A stretch of DNA of 64,000 nt from Cytophagales bacterium (GCA_004294445.1 REAZ01000007.1:1-64000); one strand, 5' to 3'; positions 44,160-53,192 are shown, numbered from the stretch's first letter. Made by a program: numbers and translations. Notes: a model not told the origin generated them from the sequence alone.

Positions 44160-45701
44160 TTATTCTCCTAAAATTTTTCCTGTTTTTATGGCGTAATCTC
44201 CAATATTTCTGCCACAGCGTAAACCGACAGTACAATCACTTCGATAGTGAATAGCTCCGTAAAGTCTTGACATAGAGGCTTCCTCTGCCATTTTTTGTAA
44301 AGTACTGTTTTCGCTTGGGAAAATATAACCTAATATATTGGCAGCACAGCCCGAAAATGTAGAATGTCCTGATGTATAGGCAGGGAAATTGGGTACGCCT
44401 GTGCCTGTTTTAATACTTTTATCCAACTGAGAGGGGCGTGGGTTAAAGTAATAGTTTTTAGTATCCCAGCAGCAAACAGCAGCATCCATAAGCCCCATAT
44501 TAAGCAGCACAAAGGTACGAGCGGTACGCATCTCACTCATTTTTTCCTTCACTATCAAATCGGTAGCTATGGCGTTCCAATGCCCAGGAGGCGTATAAGT
44601 GCCTGCACCATCAGCCCAAAAATGTACTATTTTGCGTCTTTCTGCGGTTAAGTTGTCTGCGTACCATTTCACTTCTTCTAATTCTTGTTTCATTTGGGCT
44701 GAATTAGTAGATGGAGGTGGTTCTGGTCGAAGTTTTATAACTTCTTCTGCCCCAAAAGTCCACGTTTTTACCTTGCCAAAATTAGGTAGCATAGGCGGTC
44801 TTTCGGGCGTTTCCAAACTTTTCCATGCTATTTCGCCTTTTGCAGAAGTATTGGTTTCTAAGGCTTTCCAAAGTTCTGGATTGCCTACTGCTTGCCCTGC
44901 TCCGTCTGCTCTTGCTCTCGTAATTACTTTCTGTGCCACTGCTTTGCCTAAAACTTCACCTGCATTGAGGTCGCTAATGGTATTTTTTCCTGCCCAAAGC
45001 GCATAATTTTTACATTCTGCCGCTTTTTGCGTCAAAAAATCTACTTCTCCTGGGAATAATAGTTTCATTAATTCCAATGTAACTGAAGCAATGACTGCAT
45101 CTTCAGAAGGATAGGAAGGTAGCTGACTTACAGGTACTAAAGGCTGAATGCTGCTGTCCGTTTGCGAAGGGGCAGGGCGATTGTACTTAAATTTGTAGCT
45201 CCAAGCCGCTACCAGCGCATCGTACTGCGCCACACTCACATAAGCATAAGCACGCGCTGCATAAGGCGGATTGGCAAACGGGAAAAGTGGATAAGCCAAA
45301 GGATTTGCCGCGCTCGGAATCGGATAAGTACCGTCCTCGTTTTGATAAGGAGGCAGATTGTACTTAGCTACCAACTCCCGCATGATTTGATTCCAGCGAA
45401 TAGTAGCTCCGCCGCTCCAGTATCTGACCGCTTCTCTTTGCTTATCAGTGAGTTGGCTCACGGTCATTTTTAGCTGTGCCAATTCGTTTTTGTATTCCGC
45501 AGACTGCACGGAGGCAGGCTCGGCAATTGCAAATTCGCTGGCGTTTGTCAAGACTACAGTTTTCCAATTTGCTGCTTGTTGGTCTGTACTTGAGGGTAAA
45601 AAGGCTTGTAGGTCTTCTTTTTCTGTGATGCTTTTATCGCAAGCAGTGCTAAAAGAAAGAAATAAAAGTATAACAACTATTTTTTTTATGACTGTTTTCA
45701 T
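44160..45701 (-). CDS. PAP2/vanadium-haloperoxidase-like lipoprotein, internally duplicated
   Basis: A 513-residue exported lipoprotein (lipobox FSTAC near residues 17-21). The C-terminal half has the PAP2 active site: YYFNPRPSQ near residue 418, PAYTSGHSTFSG near 438 and SRLYGAIHYRSDCTVGLRCG near 480. The first half shows an echo of the same plan (YKFKYNRPAPSQTDS near 170, then LPSYPSEDAVIASVTLELMK near 195) but lacks the PSGH His and GxH motif, so it is a degenerate copy. Related proteins include vanadate-dependent haloperoxidases and lipid phosphatases. It is the last gene of the TonB-receptor cluster; the receptor gene ends 22 nt upstream. Activity unknown. Confidence 0.8.
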   Translation of the reverse strand: MKTVIKKIVVILLFLSFSTACDKSITEKEDLQAFLPSSTDQQAANWKTVVLTNASEFAIAEPASVQSAEYKNELAQLKMTVSQLTDKQREAVRYWSGGATIRWNQIMRELVAKYNLPPYQNEDGTYPIPSAANPLAYPLFPFANPPYAARAYAYVSVAQYDALVAAWSYKFKYNRPAPSQTDSSIQPLVPVSQLPSYPSEDAVIASVTLELMKLLFPGEVDFLTQKAAECKNYALWAGKNTISDLNAGEVLGKAVAQKVITRARADGAGQAVGNPELWKALETNTSAKGEIAWKSLETPERPPMLPNFGKVKTWTFGAEEVIKLRPEPPPSTNSAQMKQELEEVKWYADNLTAERRKIVHFWADGAGTYTPPGHWNAIATDLIVKEKMSEMRTARTFVLLNMGLMDAAVCCWDTKNYYFNPRPSQLDKSIKTGTGVPNFPAYTSGHSTFSGCAANILGYIFPSENSTLQKMAEEASMSRLYGAIHYRSDCTVGLRCGRNIGDYAIKTGKILGE

Positions 45702-45722
45702 ATTTGTAAAGTGTTTTTGTTT

Positions 45723-47906
45723 TTATATTTTAAAGCCTAATGAAAATGTGATTCCCCTGCCATCAGAACTCCAAATGCCTGCACCGGGGTAAAAAGTAGG
45801 GCGTTTTGTAAAATACTGCTTATCAAGTAAGTTATTTAACCCCAACCTGAAAGTAAACTTTTTGAGATAATAGGACATATTCCAATCCAAAATTCCATAA
45901 GACGGAACAAGCCCAACCGCCCCATTTGCCGAAGGCGTTTCTGTATTAAAAGCATCAGCATAACTTTTTCCTACATAGCTGTAAAGCAATGATATAGATA
46001 AATTTTTACAAGAAAAATTTACACCATTTCGGCTTGTCCATTGCGGTACGCCTTCTAACCAATTTCCCTTAATGGGCTGATTTTCTTTGCCTTTTATCAA
46101 GTTTCCCGAAGTATATTTAGCTTGAAAATAGGCAGTTGAGCTAAAAGCGGACAAAGATAAATCTTCGGTTTGGGCTACCTGCCATTCTACAAGACTCTCA
46201 ATACCAATAGTTTGAGAGTTACCAATGTTGGTTCTATAAATGTACGAATTGCCGTTTTCGTCTATGAGTGCCAAGCTACCCAAGCGATTTTGATAAATCA
46301 GTTGGAAAGCGGTAATATCGTACTTTATTTTCCCAAAAATTTCGCCTCGGAAACCTATTTCAGCATTGTAGCCATACGCATTTTTCAAATTTTTATCCGC
46401 TTTCTCTAAAATAGAAGCGGGAATAATGTCTTTGAAAATCACAGGGCGATAGGCTTGCGAAAAACCTGCATAAAATTGATTTTTGCTATCGATTTGGTAT
46501 TGGGCAGAAAAGCCAAACAAAGGAAAATGATGCTTGATTTGATTTGGCACGTCCTTCGAATCCAAGTAACTGATATAACCTGTCATGTTTGTAGCCCCGT
46601 TTTCAAGCCTAAAACCTTGCGTAAGAGAGAGCTTCTTGCCAATTTTAAATACATTTTCGACAAAAAATGCAATATTTTGTGTTTTATAATGCAAATCACG
46701 TCCAAAATTTGGCTCTGTTACTGACAAATCAAAATCGCTACCTGTTGTTCCTTTGCCTTGTTGTCTTCGGTGCAAATCGTTGTTCATGTATTGCAAACCG
46801 CTTGAAAAATAAGCACTTACATTTTTTATTTTGTAATGCTGCAAAATTCGCAATTCGGAAGTATAGCTATTGAAATTGTCAATATCTACTTGGCGAGCGT
46901 TGTAATCCTTTGTAAGTTGGTTAATTGTATCTTTCACATTGGCAAACCTATCCCAAATCACGCTATTTCTGAAGCCCAGAACTGCCGAAGTAGTGAGGCT
47001 AATTTTCGTATTTTTGCTTACCTGCCAAAGCAAAGAAAAAGAAGGCAAATAAATATCTGGACTATACCAATTTCGGAAACGACTTGATTGTCTGGGATTT
47101 TCCTCAAATATTTTGTCAGTGAGTTGCCCCGCAAGTTGGTAAAGATAAATACTGTGTCCCAACTCTGCTTTCAGTGTTAGCTTGCTGTTAGGCTTGTAAG
47201 TAAGGCTCACAAATTGACTTTCCGAATCAGAACGACCATTATCCCTGTAACCATCAGAAACTCTTTTGTGGAAATAAGCATAATAGCTTAACTTCCCAAC
47301 TTTGCCCCCGATAGCATTGTAAGAGCTTCGCAAACCAAAAGAACCAACAGTATTAATACCCTCAAAACCAATCTTTTTGGTGCTATCTGCTTGCTTGCTT
47401 TGATAGTTTACCATGCCGCCAAACTGCGCCCCATACTGCAAAGAGCCTGTCCCTCTGACCAACTCCACTTTTTGGATAGATTCCATTGGTGGGCTGTAGT
47501 GGCTGGCAGGATAACCGTACATATCTGAATTTGTGATAGTTCCGTTGTGCCTGATATTCATTTCCCAGCTTCGGTGTGGGTCAAGCCCTCTGGTAGAGAT
47601 ATTGACTTGGTTACCACTTCCATCCATGTCATAGACGAATACACCTGCAATTTTCGCAAAAATCTGCCTACCTGTTTTCTCTGCAATATTTGCATTAAGA
47701 GATTGAATATTAATTACTTCACTCTTTTTACCTCCAAAAATAAAAGTATGCTGCACATCAGGAAGCTGCGTTATTTTTTGCGCTGGCAAGCGATAGTCTT
47801 TTACCGTAACTTCTTTGAGAAATTTAGTTTTAAGACTATCATTCTTTTGAGCAAATACAGCTAAAAAACTGAATATGAGCAAAATAAAAATGAGTATATG
47901 TTTCAT
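45723..47906 (-). CDS. TonB-dependent outer-membrane receptor (FecA-like)
   Basis: A 727-residue outer-membrane importer. The signal peptide is 1-19 (FLAVFAQ). The plug domain follows (about 45-160), with IAGVFVYDMDGSGNQVNIST, RGLDPHRSWEMNIRHNG and IQKVELVRGTGSLQYGAQFG. The 22-strand barrel ends FSLGFKI with terminal Phe-rich strand. There is no carboxypeptidase-like or SusC-type N-terminal domain. The substrate is probably an iron chelate or another metal complex, judged from family, not from direct evidence. Lies in a minus-strand run with the PAP2 lipoprotein. Confidence 0.92.
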   Translation of the reverse strand: MKHILIFILLIFSFLAVFAQKNDSLKTKFLKEVTVKDYRLPAQKITQLPDVQHTFIFGGKKSEVINIQSLNANIAEKTGRQIFAKIAGVFVYDMDGSGNQVNISTRGLDPHRSWEMNIRHNGTITNSDMYGYPASHYSPPMESIQKVELVRGTGSLQYGAQFGGMVNYQSKQADSTKKIGFEGINTVGSFGLRSSYNAIGGKVGKLSYYAYFHKRVSDGYRDNGRSDSESQFVSLTYKPNSKLTLKAELGHSIYLYQLAGQLTDKIFEENPRQSSRFRNWYSPDIYLPSFSLLWQVSKNTKISLTTSAVLGFRNSVIWDRFANVKDTINQLTKDYNARQVDIDNFNSYTSELRILQHYKIKNVSAYFSSGLQYMNNDLHRRQQGKGTTGSDFDLSVTEPNFGRDLHYKTQNIAFFVENVFKIGKKLSLTQGFRLENGATNMTGYISYLDSKDVPNQIKHHFPLFGFSAQYQIDSKNQFYAGFSQAYRPVIFKDIIPASILEKADKNLKNAYGYNAEIGFRGEIFGKIKYDITAFQLIYQNRLGSLALIDENGNSYIYRTNIGNSQTIGIESLVEWQVAQTEDLSLSAFSSTAYFQAKYTSGNLIKGKENQPIKGNWLEGVPQWTSRNGVNFSCKNLSISLLYSYVGKSYADAFNTETPSANGAVGLVPSYGILDWNMSYYLKKFTFRLGLNNLLDKQYFTKRPTFYPGAGIWSSDGRGITFSLGFKI

Positions 47907-47979
47907 CTTAATTTTAATATGTGCGATTTTCTTAACAAGTTGATTTTGAATTATTCAGACGCTACACACTTTACAAAGT

Positions 47980-48267
47980 CTAATTATCTTTGTTTTTGAT
48001 GGAAAACTGATGCCCTCCGATTTGCTGATAGACTTTGCCAAATTGGAAAAAATACTTTGTGGTATCGATTTTGGCATTTAGGCGACCGCTGATGGAGGCA
48101 AAATTATCTAAAGTCTTATGATACTTTATAGCACAGCTACATACACCTTTCTGATGAATGATTAGTTGTTTTAGAAGAAATTGCTCGTCTAATACTTCTC
48201 TTTTTTGGGCATACAGGCTCAAAAAAGGAATCAATAGTAGTATCAATAAACTTAGTAATGTTTTCAT
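47980..48267 (-). CDS. Small exported protein
   Basis: A 95-residue protein with a signal peptide (1-20, LLIPFLSLYAQ). The mature part holds the pair CSCAIKYHKTLDNF, a CxC motif with nearby His that could bind a metal. It lies 73 nt before the TonB receptor gene on the same strand, so it may be part of its uptake system. Not recognised. Confidence 0.65.
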   Translation of the reverse strand: MKTLLSLLILLLIPFLSLYAQKREVLDEQFLLKQLIIHQKGVCSCAIKYHKTLDNFASISGRLNAKIDTTKYFFQFGKVYQQIGGHQFSIKNKDN

Positions 48268-48340
48268 TATCAGTTATTTTTCCAAAAAATAAAATTAGAT
48301 TTTGTAAATTTGTGAACTAATTAGTAATTAGACTTTTTTA

Positions 48341-48440
48341 TTCGTCTTTTTGCCCCTATCTAAATCTTTCCCCAGAGGGGAAAGACTTTTTGATAATCAA
48401 CATTTTAACTCCCTTCTCCTCTGGGGAAGGGTTGGGGCGG
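48341..48440. repeat. Palindromic intergenic repeat
   Basis: TTTCCCCAGAGGGGAAA near 48366-48382 forms a hairpin; further right a second arm (TCCTCTGGGGAAGGGTTGGG near 48416) pairs with it. Similar C/G-rich repeats are widely dispersed between Bacteroidota genes. It separates two minus-strand genes. Confidence 0.65.
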
Positions 48441-49412
48441 TTATTTTTGTTCAATTACTTTCCAGCCTTTGAAAATGTATAAAAGTGAAGCAGTGAGATT
48501 ATCCGACTTCCCTACGTTTCTACCTGAAAGCGTGGTACTTGCGCTAAGTATAAACCCTAAACCTTTTAAGCCTTTTGGTCTGTACGTTCCCATGATTCCT
48601 ACTTTGCTGAAAATCATTTTATTAGAAGGGAAAGGCATATCATTTCGCCTAATATCTCCACCGCCAAGCGTATTCATGTTTTCAAAAAAGGCTTCCAAAA
48701 TCAAATGGTCTTGCATATAGCCCGTCCTTGCTGTAAAGTGCATGAGATTAGGCATTTGCACTTGGTCTGTGCGGAATTGCTGACCGTCTGTATAGTAGGA
48801 AGTTCTATCAATCGTGATATTACTGCGCCAAACATAACCGCCCTGTGCAGTAGCAAAAATGCCATTTTTGAGGCGATAGTGGGCAATAAGTCTTCCTGAA
48901 AGTGTTTTTGATTCTAAACCAATGGAAAGCGGTAAAAAATCTGCGGTGTAGCTACTCATAGGGGCGGAAAATGCACCAACTGCCATGAGGGTAAATCTGC
49001 CGAAGTCCGATTTTAAGTCTATAGGTCTGTATTTGAAGCCAATAGAAATATCTTGTAAGCCATTCATACCCACAAGCGTTCCTGCACTTGCTTTTGTCCA
49101 AACGTAAGGTAGCATGAACATCACATTGATATTCTTATTGATACCTAAAGCCCCCATAACAGCTATATTTTGTGTGCTTACTGTTCCCAAATTGAGATTT
49201 TCACGTTTCAGTGTGCCTTCCCAATAGTTTTTCCAACTCTCATGCGTATAGCTCAAGCCGCCGCAGAAAAGCCCTTTACCCATCATTTGTCCATCTGTAA
49301 AGGTTTGCGCTTGTGCTTTACTGATAGTTAAAAACACAAATAAAGTAAGCATAACCGCACAAGAATGAATACAAGCTACTAACTTGTATTTATTTAAGTA
49401 ATTTATTTTCAT
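48441..49412 (-). CDS. Outer-membrane beta-barrel (transporter-like) protein
   Basis: A 323-residue protein. The signal peptide is long (about 1-36, ending SKAQAQT). Alternating hydrophobic strands follow (for example NIAVMGALGINKNINVMFML, GLQDISIGFKYRPI, GFILSASTTLSGRN), and the terminal strand is typical of beta barrels. The layout resembles the MetA-pathway/DUF3187-type transporters. It is encoded 13 nt downstream of a related barrel gene. Probably an outer-membrane pore or channel; substrate unknown. Confidence 0.7.
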   Translation of the reverse strand: MKINYLNKYKLVACIHSCAVMLTLFVFLTISKAQAQTFTDGQMMGKGLFCGGLSYTHESWKNYWEGTLKRENLNLGTVSTQNIAVMGALGINKNINVMFMLPYVWTKASAGTLVGMNGLQDISIGFKYRPIDLKSDFGRFTLMAVGAFSAPMSSYTADFLPLSIGLESKTLSGRLIAHYRLKNGIFATAQGGYVWRSNITIDRTSYYTDGQQFRTDQVQMPNLMHFTARTGYMQDHLILEAFFENMNTLGGGDIRRNDMPFPSNKMIFSKVGIMGTYRPKGLKGLGFILSASTTLSGRNVGKSDNLTASLLYIFKGWKVIEQK

Positions 49413-49424
49413 GGCATTAAGGTT

Positions 49425-50546
49425 TTAAAATCTGTGAATAATACTTGCGTTAATCAAATAATCTGCAAAAGCTGCATCGCCATGTCTTTCTCCTTTTGGG
49501 TCAGCCAAATCGTAAACACTTTTTGTCCTATTTCTATAAAGTGCAGTAGGTACGCTCAAAACGAATGATGTTTTTCCTTGCATATACATCACGCTTGGCT
49601 CTATGGAAATAATATAACCCGGTCGGCGAAAGCCTTCACTTTTGCCAATCAAATCGTGAGAAGGAATTCCCTCCAAACGCCCACCCAAGCTGATAAATAA
49701 ATTCTTTGATGCAAAAGGTTGGTAGTTTATCCCTAATCGTAGGGCAAACTGGTCGGCAACGGAATGATAAGCAATGAGCGGGTCTGCTCCCTGCAAAGTG
49801 CCTCTGGTGAGCGTACTATTTACGTTTTTCGGATTTGAAAGGTAAAAACCATTAAAATAAAGAGAAGCCCTATTAAATAATTTTTGGAAGGCTTGCACTT
49901 CTAAGCTAATACCCCAACCGCCATCGCCAAGTTGAATAGACTGGTCAACGGGACGAATGGTGATAGAGTCTTTCCCATCTTTTAATCGGCTATGAAATTC
50001 ATCTTTTACGTTGTAGTTTCCCGAAGGTGCTTTGATGCCTATACCTATTGCAATGTTTCCATTCATGGCTTTTTCAGGGTCAAATAACCAATAAGATGCT
50101 GATAATCTGATATCGCCGATGCCTTTTGCTCCCGTATTAAAACGATTCTGATTGGGATTAGCCGTTATGCTATTCCCGTAATGCTCATAAAGTGAACTGC
50201 GGTCATAGCTGATAAGTGGCAAATTCAGAGAAAAAGAAAGACGATTATTGAGTGCATACGTGAGATTGAAATCTATAGAATTGGAAATATTAATGACTTG
50301 AGTACCGTTTGTTACCCTTTCAGTCTGCTCCACATCTCCTTTGTAGTGCTTGTAGGATTGGAAATAGCGGTAGGTTGCAGCTACTTGCCACTGCCCTTTC
50401 TGTAGCAAGCCATTATTGTTATAGTTGCCTCCGCCAAGCGAACAAACGCCCCCGGGACGAATAGCAACACAGCCCTGCCCGTAGGATAGGGTTGAAAGAG
50501 AGATGATTAACAAAATAAAACTGATAGCGTATATTAATTTTTTCAT
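49425..50546 (-). CDS. Outer-membrane beta-barrel (transporter-like) protein
   Basis: A 373-residue protein with a signal peptide (KKLIYAISFILLIISLSTLS then YGQ). I chose ATG 50546; ATG 50555 is nearly equivalent, while the much longer frame runs through the intergenic repeat and is not coding. Barrel-type strands (NISNSIDFNLTYALNNRLSF, GGRLEGIPSHDLIGKSEGFR) and the GIGDIRLSASYW motif are seen. Its cysteine-containing N-terminus QGCVAIRPGGVCSLGGG may form a disulfide. It sits in the envelope cluster with the TonB receptor. Confidence 0.75.
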   Translation of the reverse strand: MKKLIYAISFILLIISLSTLSYGQGCVAIRPGGVCSLGGGNYNNNGLLQKGQWQVAATYRYFQSYKHYKGDVEQTERVTNGTQVINISNSIDFNLTYALNNRLSFSLNLPLISYDRSSLYEHYGNSITANPNQNRFNTGAKGIGDIRLSASYWLFDPEKAMNGNIAIGIGIKAPSGNYNVKDEFHSRLKDGKDSITIRPVDQSIQLGDGGWGISLEVQAFQKLFNRASLYFNGFYLSNPKNVNSTLTRGTLQGADPLIAYHSVADQFALRLGINYQPFASKNLFISLGGRLEGIPSHDLIGKSEGFRRPGYIISIEPSVMYMQGKTSFVLSVPTALYRNRTKSVYDLADPKGERHGDAAFADYLINASIIHRF

Positions 50547-50610
50547 AAGATTCATATTTTTTAGAAAATGATAAATAGGGATAAGGTTTGTTGCTCGAAA
50601 AGCAACTGTA

Positions 50611-50736
50611 GAACGGGCTTTAGCCCGTTCTAACTTGTTTAAGCAATAAAATGCTTGCTTATAAAACGGACTAAAGTCCGTTCTACAGTCGTTTAAGCAA
50701 TAAAATACGTGTTTACAAAACGGGCTGAAGCCCATT
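50611..50736. repeat. Three tandem palindromes within the envelope cluster
   Basis: Palindromes GAACGGGCTTTAGCCCGTTC at 50611-50630, AACGGACTAAAGTCCGTT at 50665-50682, and AACGGGCTGAAGCCCATT at 50719-50736 (one mismatch) recur every 54 bp, joined by a GTTTAAGCAATAAAAT spacer. They sit between the 184-residue gene and the barrel gene. The units look like dispersed Bacteroidota repeats that could fold in mRNA. Confidence 0.8.
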
Positions 50737-50746
50737 CTACGGAAAT

Positions 50747-51301
50747 TTAAGCTACTTCGGGAGGAGGAGAAGATATAGCAATTAGGGGCATAGCGGGAAA
50801 GAAATCGCTAAAATTCACATTTTTTTCACTATTTGTAAACTGGAAGATTGAAAGAAATTTAAAAGAAGAAACAACTAAAAATTCTTTGGCAAAAGTTTTT
50901 AGTAATTTCTGACCTTGATTGTTGCTATTTTGATTGTCAAAGTCAATGACATAGCTTTTTACATAGTCTGCAAGTTGTGCCGCCAAATTTTCTTTGTGAT
51001 GGTTATTTGCACAATAGATGTAAAGTGTATCTTTTTCTACTTTGCGTTTTACCATATCATAAAACTTTCCTTTATGCTCAAAACTACCTTTTACAGGCTC
51101 AAATTCAGTGTTTTTTGCAGGTAAGTAAAGAGAAACGGGAATCTTGATAATGAAAAGGTCATCATCGGGAATATCGTCTTGGGCTAAAGATTGAGAAAAA
51201 GAATTAGAAGCTACTTTTTGCTGGTAAATCAGCACTAAGTAGTGTCCTAACTGATTGTAAATCAGAAGAAATATTAAACCGATTGCTATAAATTTTCTCA
51301 A
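50747..51301 (-). CDS. Exported protein at head of the TonB-receptor cluster
   Basis: A 184-residue protein starting with a hydrophobic segment (LRKFIAIGLIFLLIYNQLGH). The start codon is TTG at 51301; no ATG exists before the signal-like segment. The mature part has mixed charge, the NNHHKENLA His patch near residue 100 and a C-terminus ending SSPPPEVA. Small proteins of this design usually lie next to metal-related TonB receptors in Bacteroidota, from memory. Function unknown. Confidence 0.65.
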   Translation of the reverse strand: MRKFIAIGLIFLLIYNQLGHYLVLIYQQKVASNSFSQSLAQDDIPDDDLFIIKIPVSLYLPAKNTEFEPVKGSFEHKGKFYDMVKRKVEKDTLYIYCANNHHKENLAAQLADYVKSYVIDFDNQNSNNQGQKLLKTFAKEFLVVSSFKFLSIFQFTNSEKNVNFSDFFPAMPLIAISSPPPEVA

Positions 51302-51357
51302 AAAATTTGGCTTCTATTTGTCAAATATAAGTAATTTTTCAGAAAAACAAATTGTCA

Positions 51358-51792
51358 TTAGTTAATTCTTGTAGATTGCCAACTTACCATCTGCCACTTG
51401 CCTTTTTGTTTTACCCAAATGTCGGTGTAGGTGAGGTAAATAGTCATCATTTTATCTGTTTGCCAAAGGTTTATCTTTGCCGTTCCATTAATCACTGCTG
51501 TATTTTTATGATAAATTCGGGCTTGCACTTTTTCTATGTTTACTTCACGATAGTCCCATTGCTTATTGCCTATTTTCTTTACAAACTCTTGCTTATTTTC
51601 TATGAGTGCGCTCGAATGTGTATAGATGAGGTCATTAGCAAGTAGCAAATTTAAAGCAGTAGTGTCTTTGCCTATTTGTGCATCAAAACGCTGTCTATCA
51701 AGCTGTATAATAGCTTGCTCTTCTTTACTTTGGGCAAAAACTGCTACGGAAAAAGTAGTAAGGAACAGAAGGAATAAGCATATTTTTTTCAT
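51358..51792 (-). CDS. Exported NTF2-like (DUF4440) protein
   Basis: A 144-residue protein. Signal peptide 1-20 (SVAVFAQ), then an NTF2-like cone fold: EEQAIIQLDRQRFDAQIGKD, LLANDLIYTHSSALIENKQE and IWVKQKGKWQMVSWQSTRI, matching DUF4440. These bind or hydrolyse small ligands; some act as SnoaL-like enzymes. No specific substrate. Alone between the zinc-motif membrane protein and the envelope cluster. Confidence 0.85.
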   Translation of the reverse strand: MKKICLFLLFLTTFSVAVFAQSKEEQAIIQLDRQRFDAQIGKDTTALNLLLANDLIYTHSSALIENKQEFVKKIGNKQWDYREVNIEKVQARIYHKNTAVINGTAKINLWQTDKMMTIYLTYTDIWVKQKGKWQMVSWQSTRIN

Positions 51793-51881
51793 AAGATTAT
51801 GATTTTTTTTTTAACGGTCAGACCTGCGGTGCAGACCGTCTTGTGCAACTTAGGTTTCAAAGATATAAAAGGTATTTGAAC

Positions 51882-53192
51882 TTACTCATCTCTTTTGGTT
51901 TTTTTAAGCACTTTTCCCGTTTTTTGTTGCCAAGCCTCTACCCTGCATTTTTCTGTGCAGTATTTCTGATTATGTATCCTGTATTCGTATGGAGTGCCGC
52001 AGTGCATACAGATTCTATTTCCTTCCCCTATTACAAATGCTTGCTTATTTTTGGGCAAGTCTATCTCATCATTTGCCTTTTGCATCCCAAATCTGTAGCC
52101 TACCTTTTGTGGCGTAGGCGTATGGTTATTCATAATTTGAAAATTTTGCTGCCCGCCAACCGCTTGTTGCAATAATTCACGCATTTTTTCATACTCTTCA
52201 GCCATTTTTTCTACTGTTTTGTCGGTAGTTGCTGTGTTTTTCAATGCTTGTTTCCTCTCTATTTCCAACACATGGAAGTTTATCGCCTCTGCCTTTGCCT
52301 CTGCCCGATATTCCCACAGAAAGCTGTACGCCCATAGCAGTAATATTTCCAAAACAAATACAATACCTGCTACTACCCAAGCCGCATTTGTGCCTTGCAC
52401 CAAGTTTTTGGTCAAATCTTCCTGATAGCCAGATTTTAGCCCCAATAGATTATTTTGAAAAGATTGTTCCAAAGAGGCTAATTGTGTCTTGTTGTGATTG
52501 AGCGTATTGCTTTCTTCTTTGGTAAGCCCCCACATTGGCGAGCGTTTTAACCTACTTGCTTTGAGCGCGTTAGCCGCATTTATTTCTGTTTGCAGGGCTT
52601 TTATTTTGGCTTGATAATAACTTTTTATGCTGTCAGATTGGGATAAATAAGACTGTCTGATATCGATGGTTTTATCGCTGGTTTTCAGGCTTACTACTGC
52701 CCCGCCTATTGCCGAAATAAGGATACTCACAGACATCATACCTACTAAACCTATGGTAGTCATAGACTTATTGCCGACCCTAATGGCTTTGTTTCTGAAG
52801 AGTGTATTTGCCAAATTCCCTTTGACCATCTCTATCCCTATGAGCAGAACAATCAGTAAGATGCCGAGCAAAACTGCCATCGTCCATAGCACGATAGGGT
52901 TTACGCCTTTTGGCATACTCTCGAAACCTACAAAAATATTCACCAATAGGTAAACGCAAGCCAAGCCAAGCAATGCCGAGATGATGTGATAGGCATTTGC
53001 ATAAAGTTTGGCTAAAATGAAAACAAAGCGGTAGCTCACTGCATAAGGAGCAGCTTCAAGGTCGCGGATTGCTTCCTCATAATACCCTAATTCTTTGCTT
53101 TGACGCGAAGTTTCAGCAAACTGATTGGGCTGATGTATCTGTGAAGGGGCTTTCGCCGAGAATTTGGAAAAATAAGTGCTGAACTTTGACAT
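51882..53192 (-). CDS. Membrane protein with coiled coil and C-terminal CxxC/YCTxxCR zinc motif
   Basis: A 436-residue protein. A cytoplasmic N-terminus (1-60) is followed by three to four transmembrane helices (about 65-90, 103-125, 145-168, 268-292), a coiled-coil stretch between helices three and four (about 185-260) and another after the last helix (about 295-345). The C-terminus carries CMHCGTPYEYRIHNQKYCTE then KCRVEAWQQK, the same four-cysteine zinc site as two other proteins in this window. The upstream region (53193-53540) holds the second iteron cluster, in the transcription direction of this gene. That location suggests a link with replicon maintenance, which is inference. Not a named family. 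Confidence 0.7.
   Translation of the reverse strand: MSKFSTYFSKFSAKAPSQIHQPNQFAETSRQSKELGYYEEAIRDLEAAPYAVSYRFVFILAKLYANAYHIISALLGLACVYLLVNIFVGFESMPKGVNPIVLWTMAVLLGILLIVLLIGIEMVKGNLANTLFRNKAIRVGNKSMTTIGLVGMMSVSILISAIGGAVVSLKTSDKTIDIRQSYLSQSDSIKSYYQAKIKALQTEINAANALKASRLKRSPMWGLTKEESNTLNHNKTQLASLEQSFQNNLLGLKSGYQEDLTKNLVQGTNAAWVVAGIVFVLEILLLWAYSFLWEYRAEAKAEAINFHVLEIERKQALKNTATTDKTVEKMAEEYEKMRELLQQAVGGQQNFQIMNNHTPTPQKVGYRFGMQKANDEIDLPKNKQAFVIGEGNRICMHCGTPYEYRIHNQKYCTEKCRVEAWQQKTGKVLKKTKRDE

Noticed and set aside
49425..50735. Longer 436-codon version of the barrel protein
   Set aside because: The extra 63 codons run through the tandem palindromes and precede a normal signal peptide, so the start was placed at 50546.
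51797..51830. TTTTTAACGGTCAGACC stretch resembling the iteron spacer
   Set aside because: Shares AACGGTC and GAC with the array spacer, but lacks GTGTA; more likely part of a small hairpin (ACGGTC/GACCGT) 3' or 5' of neighbouring genes.
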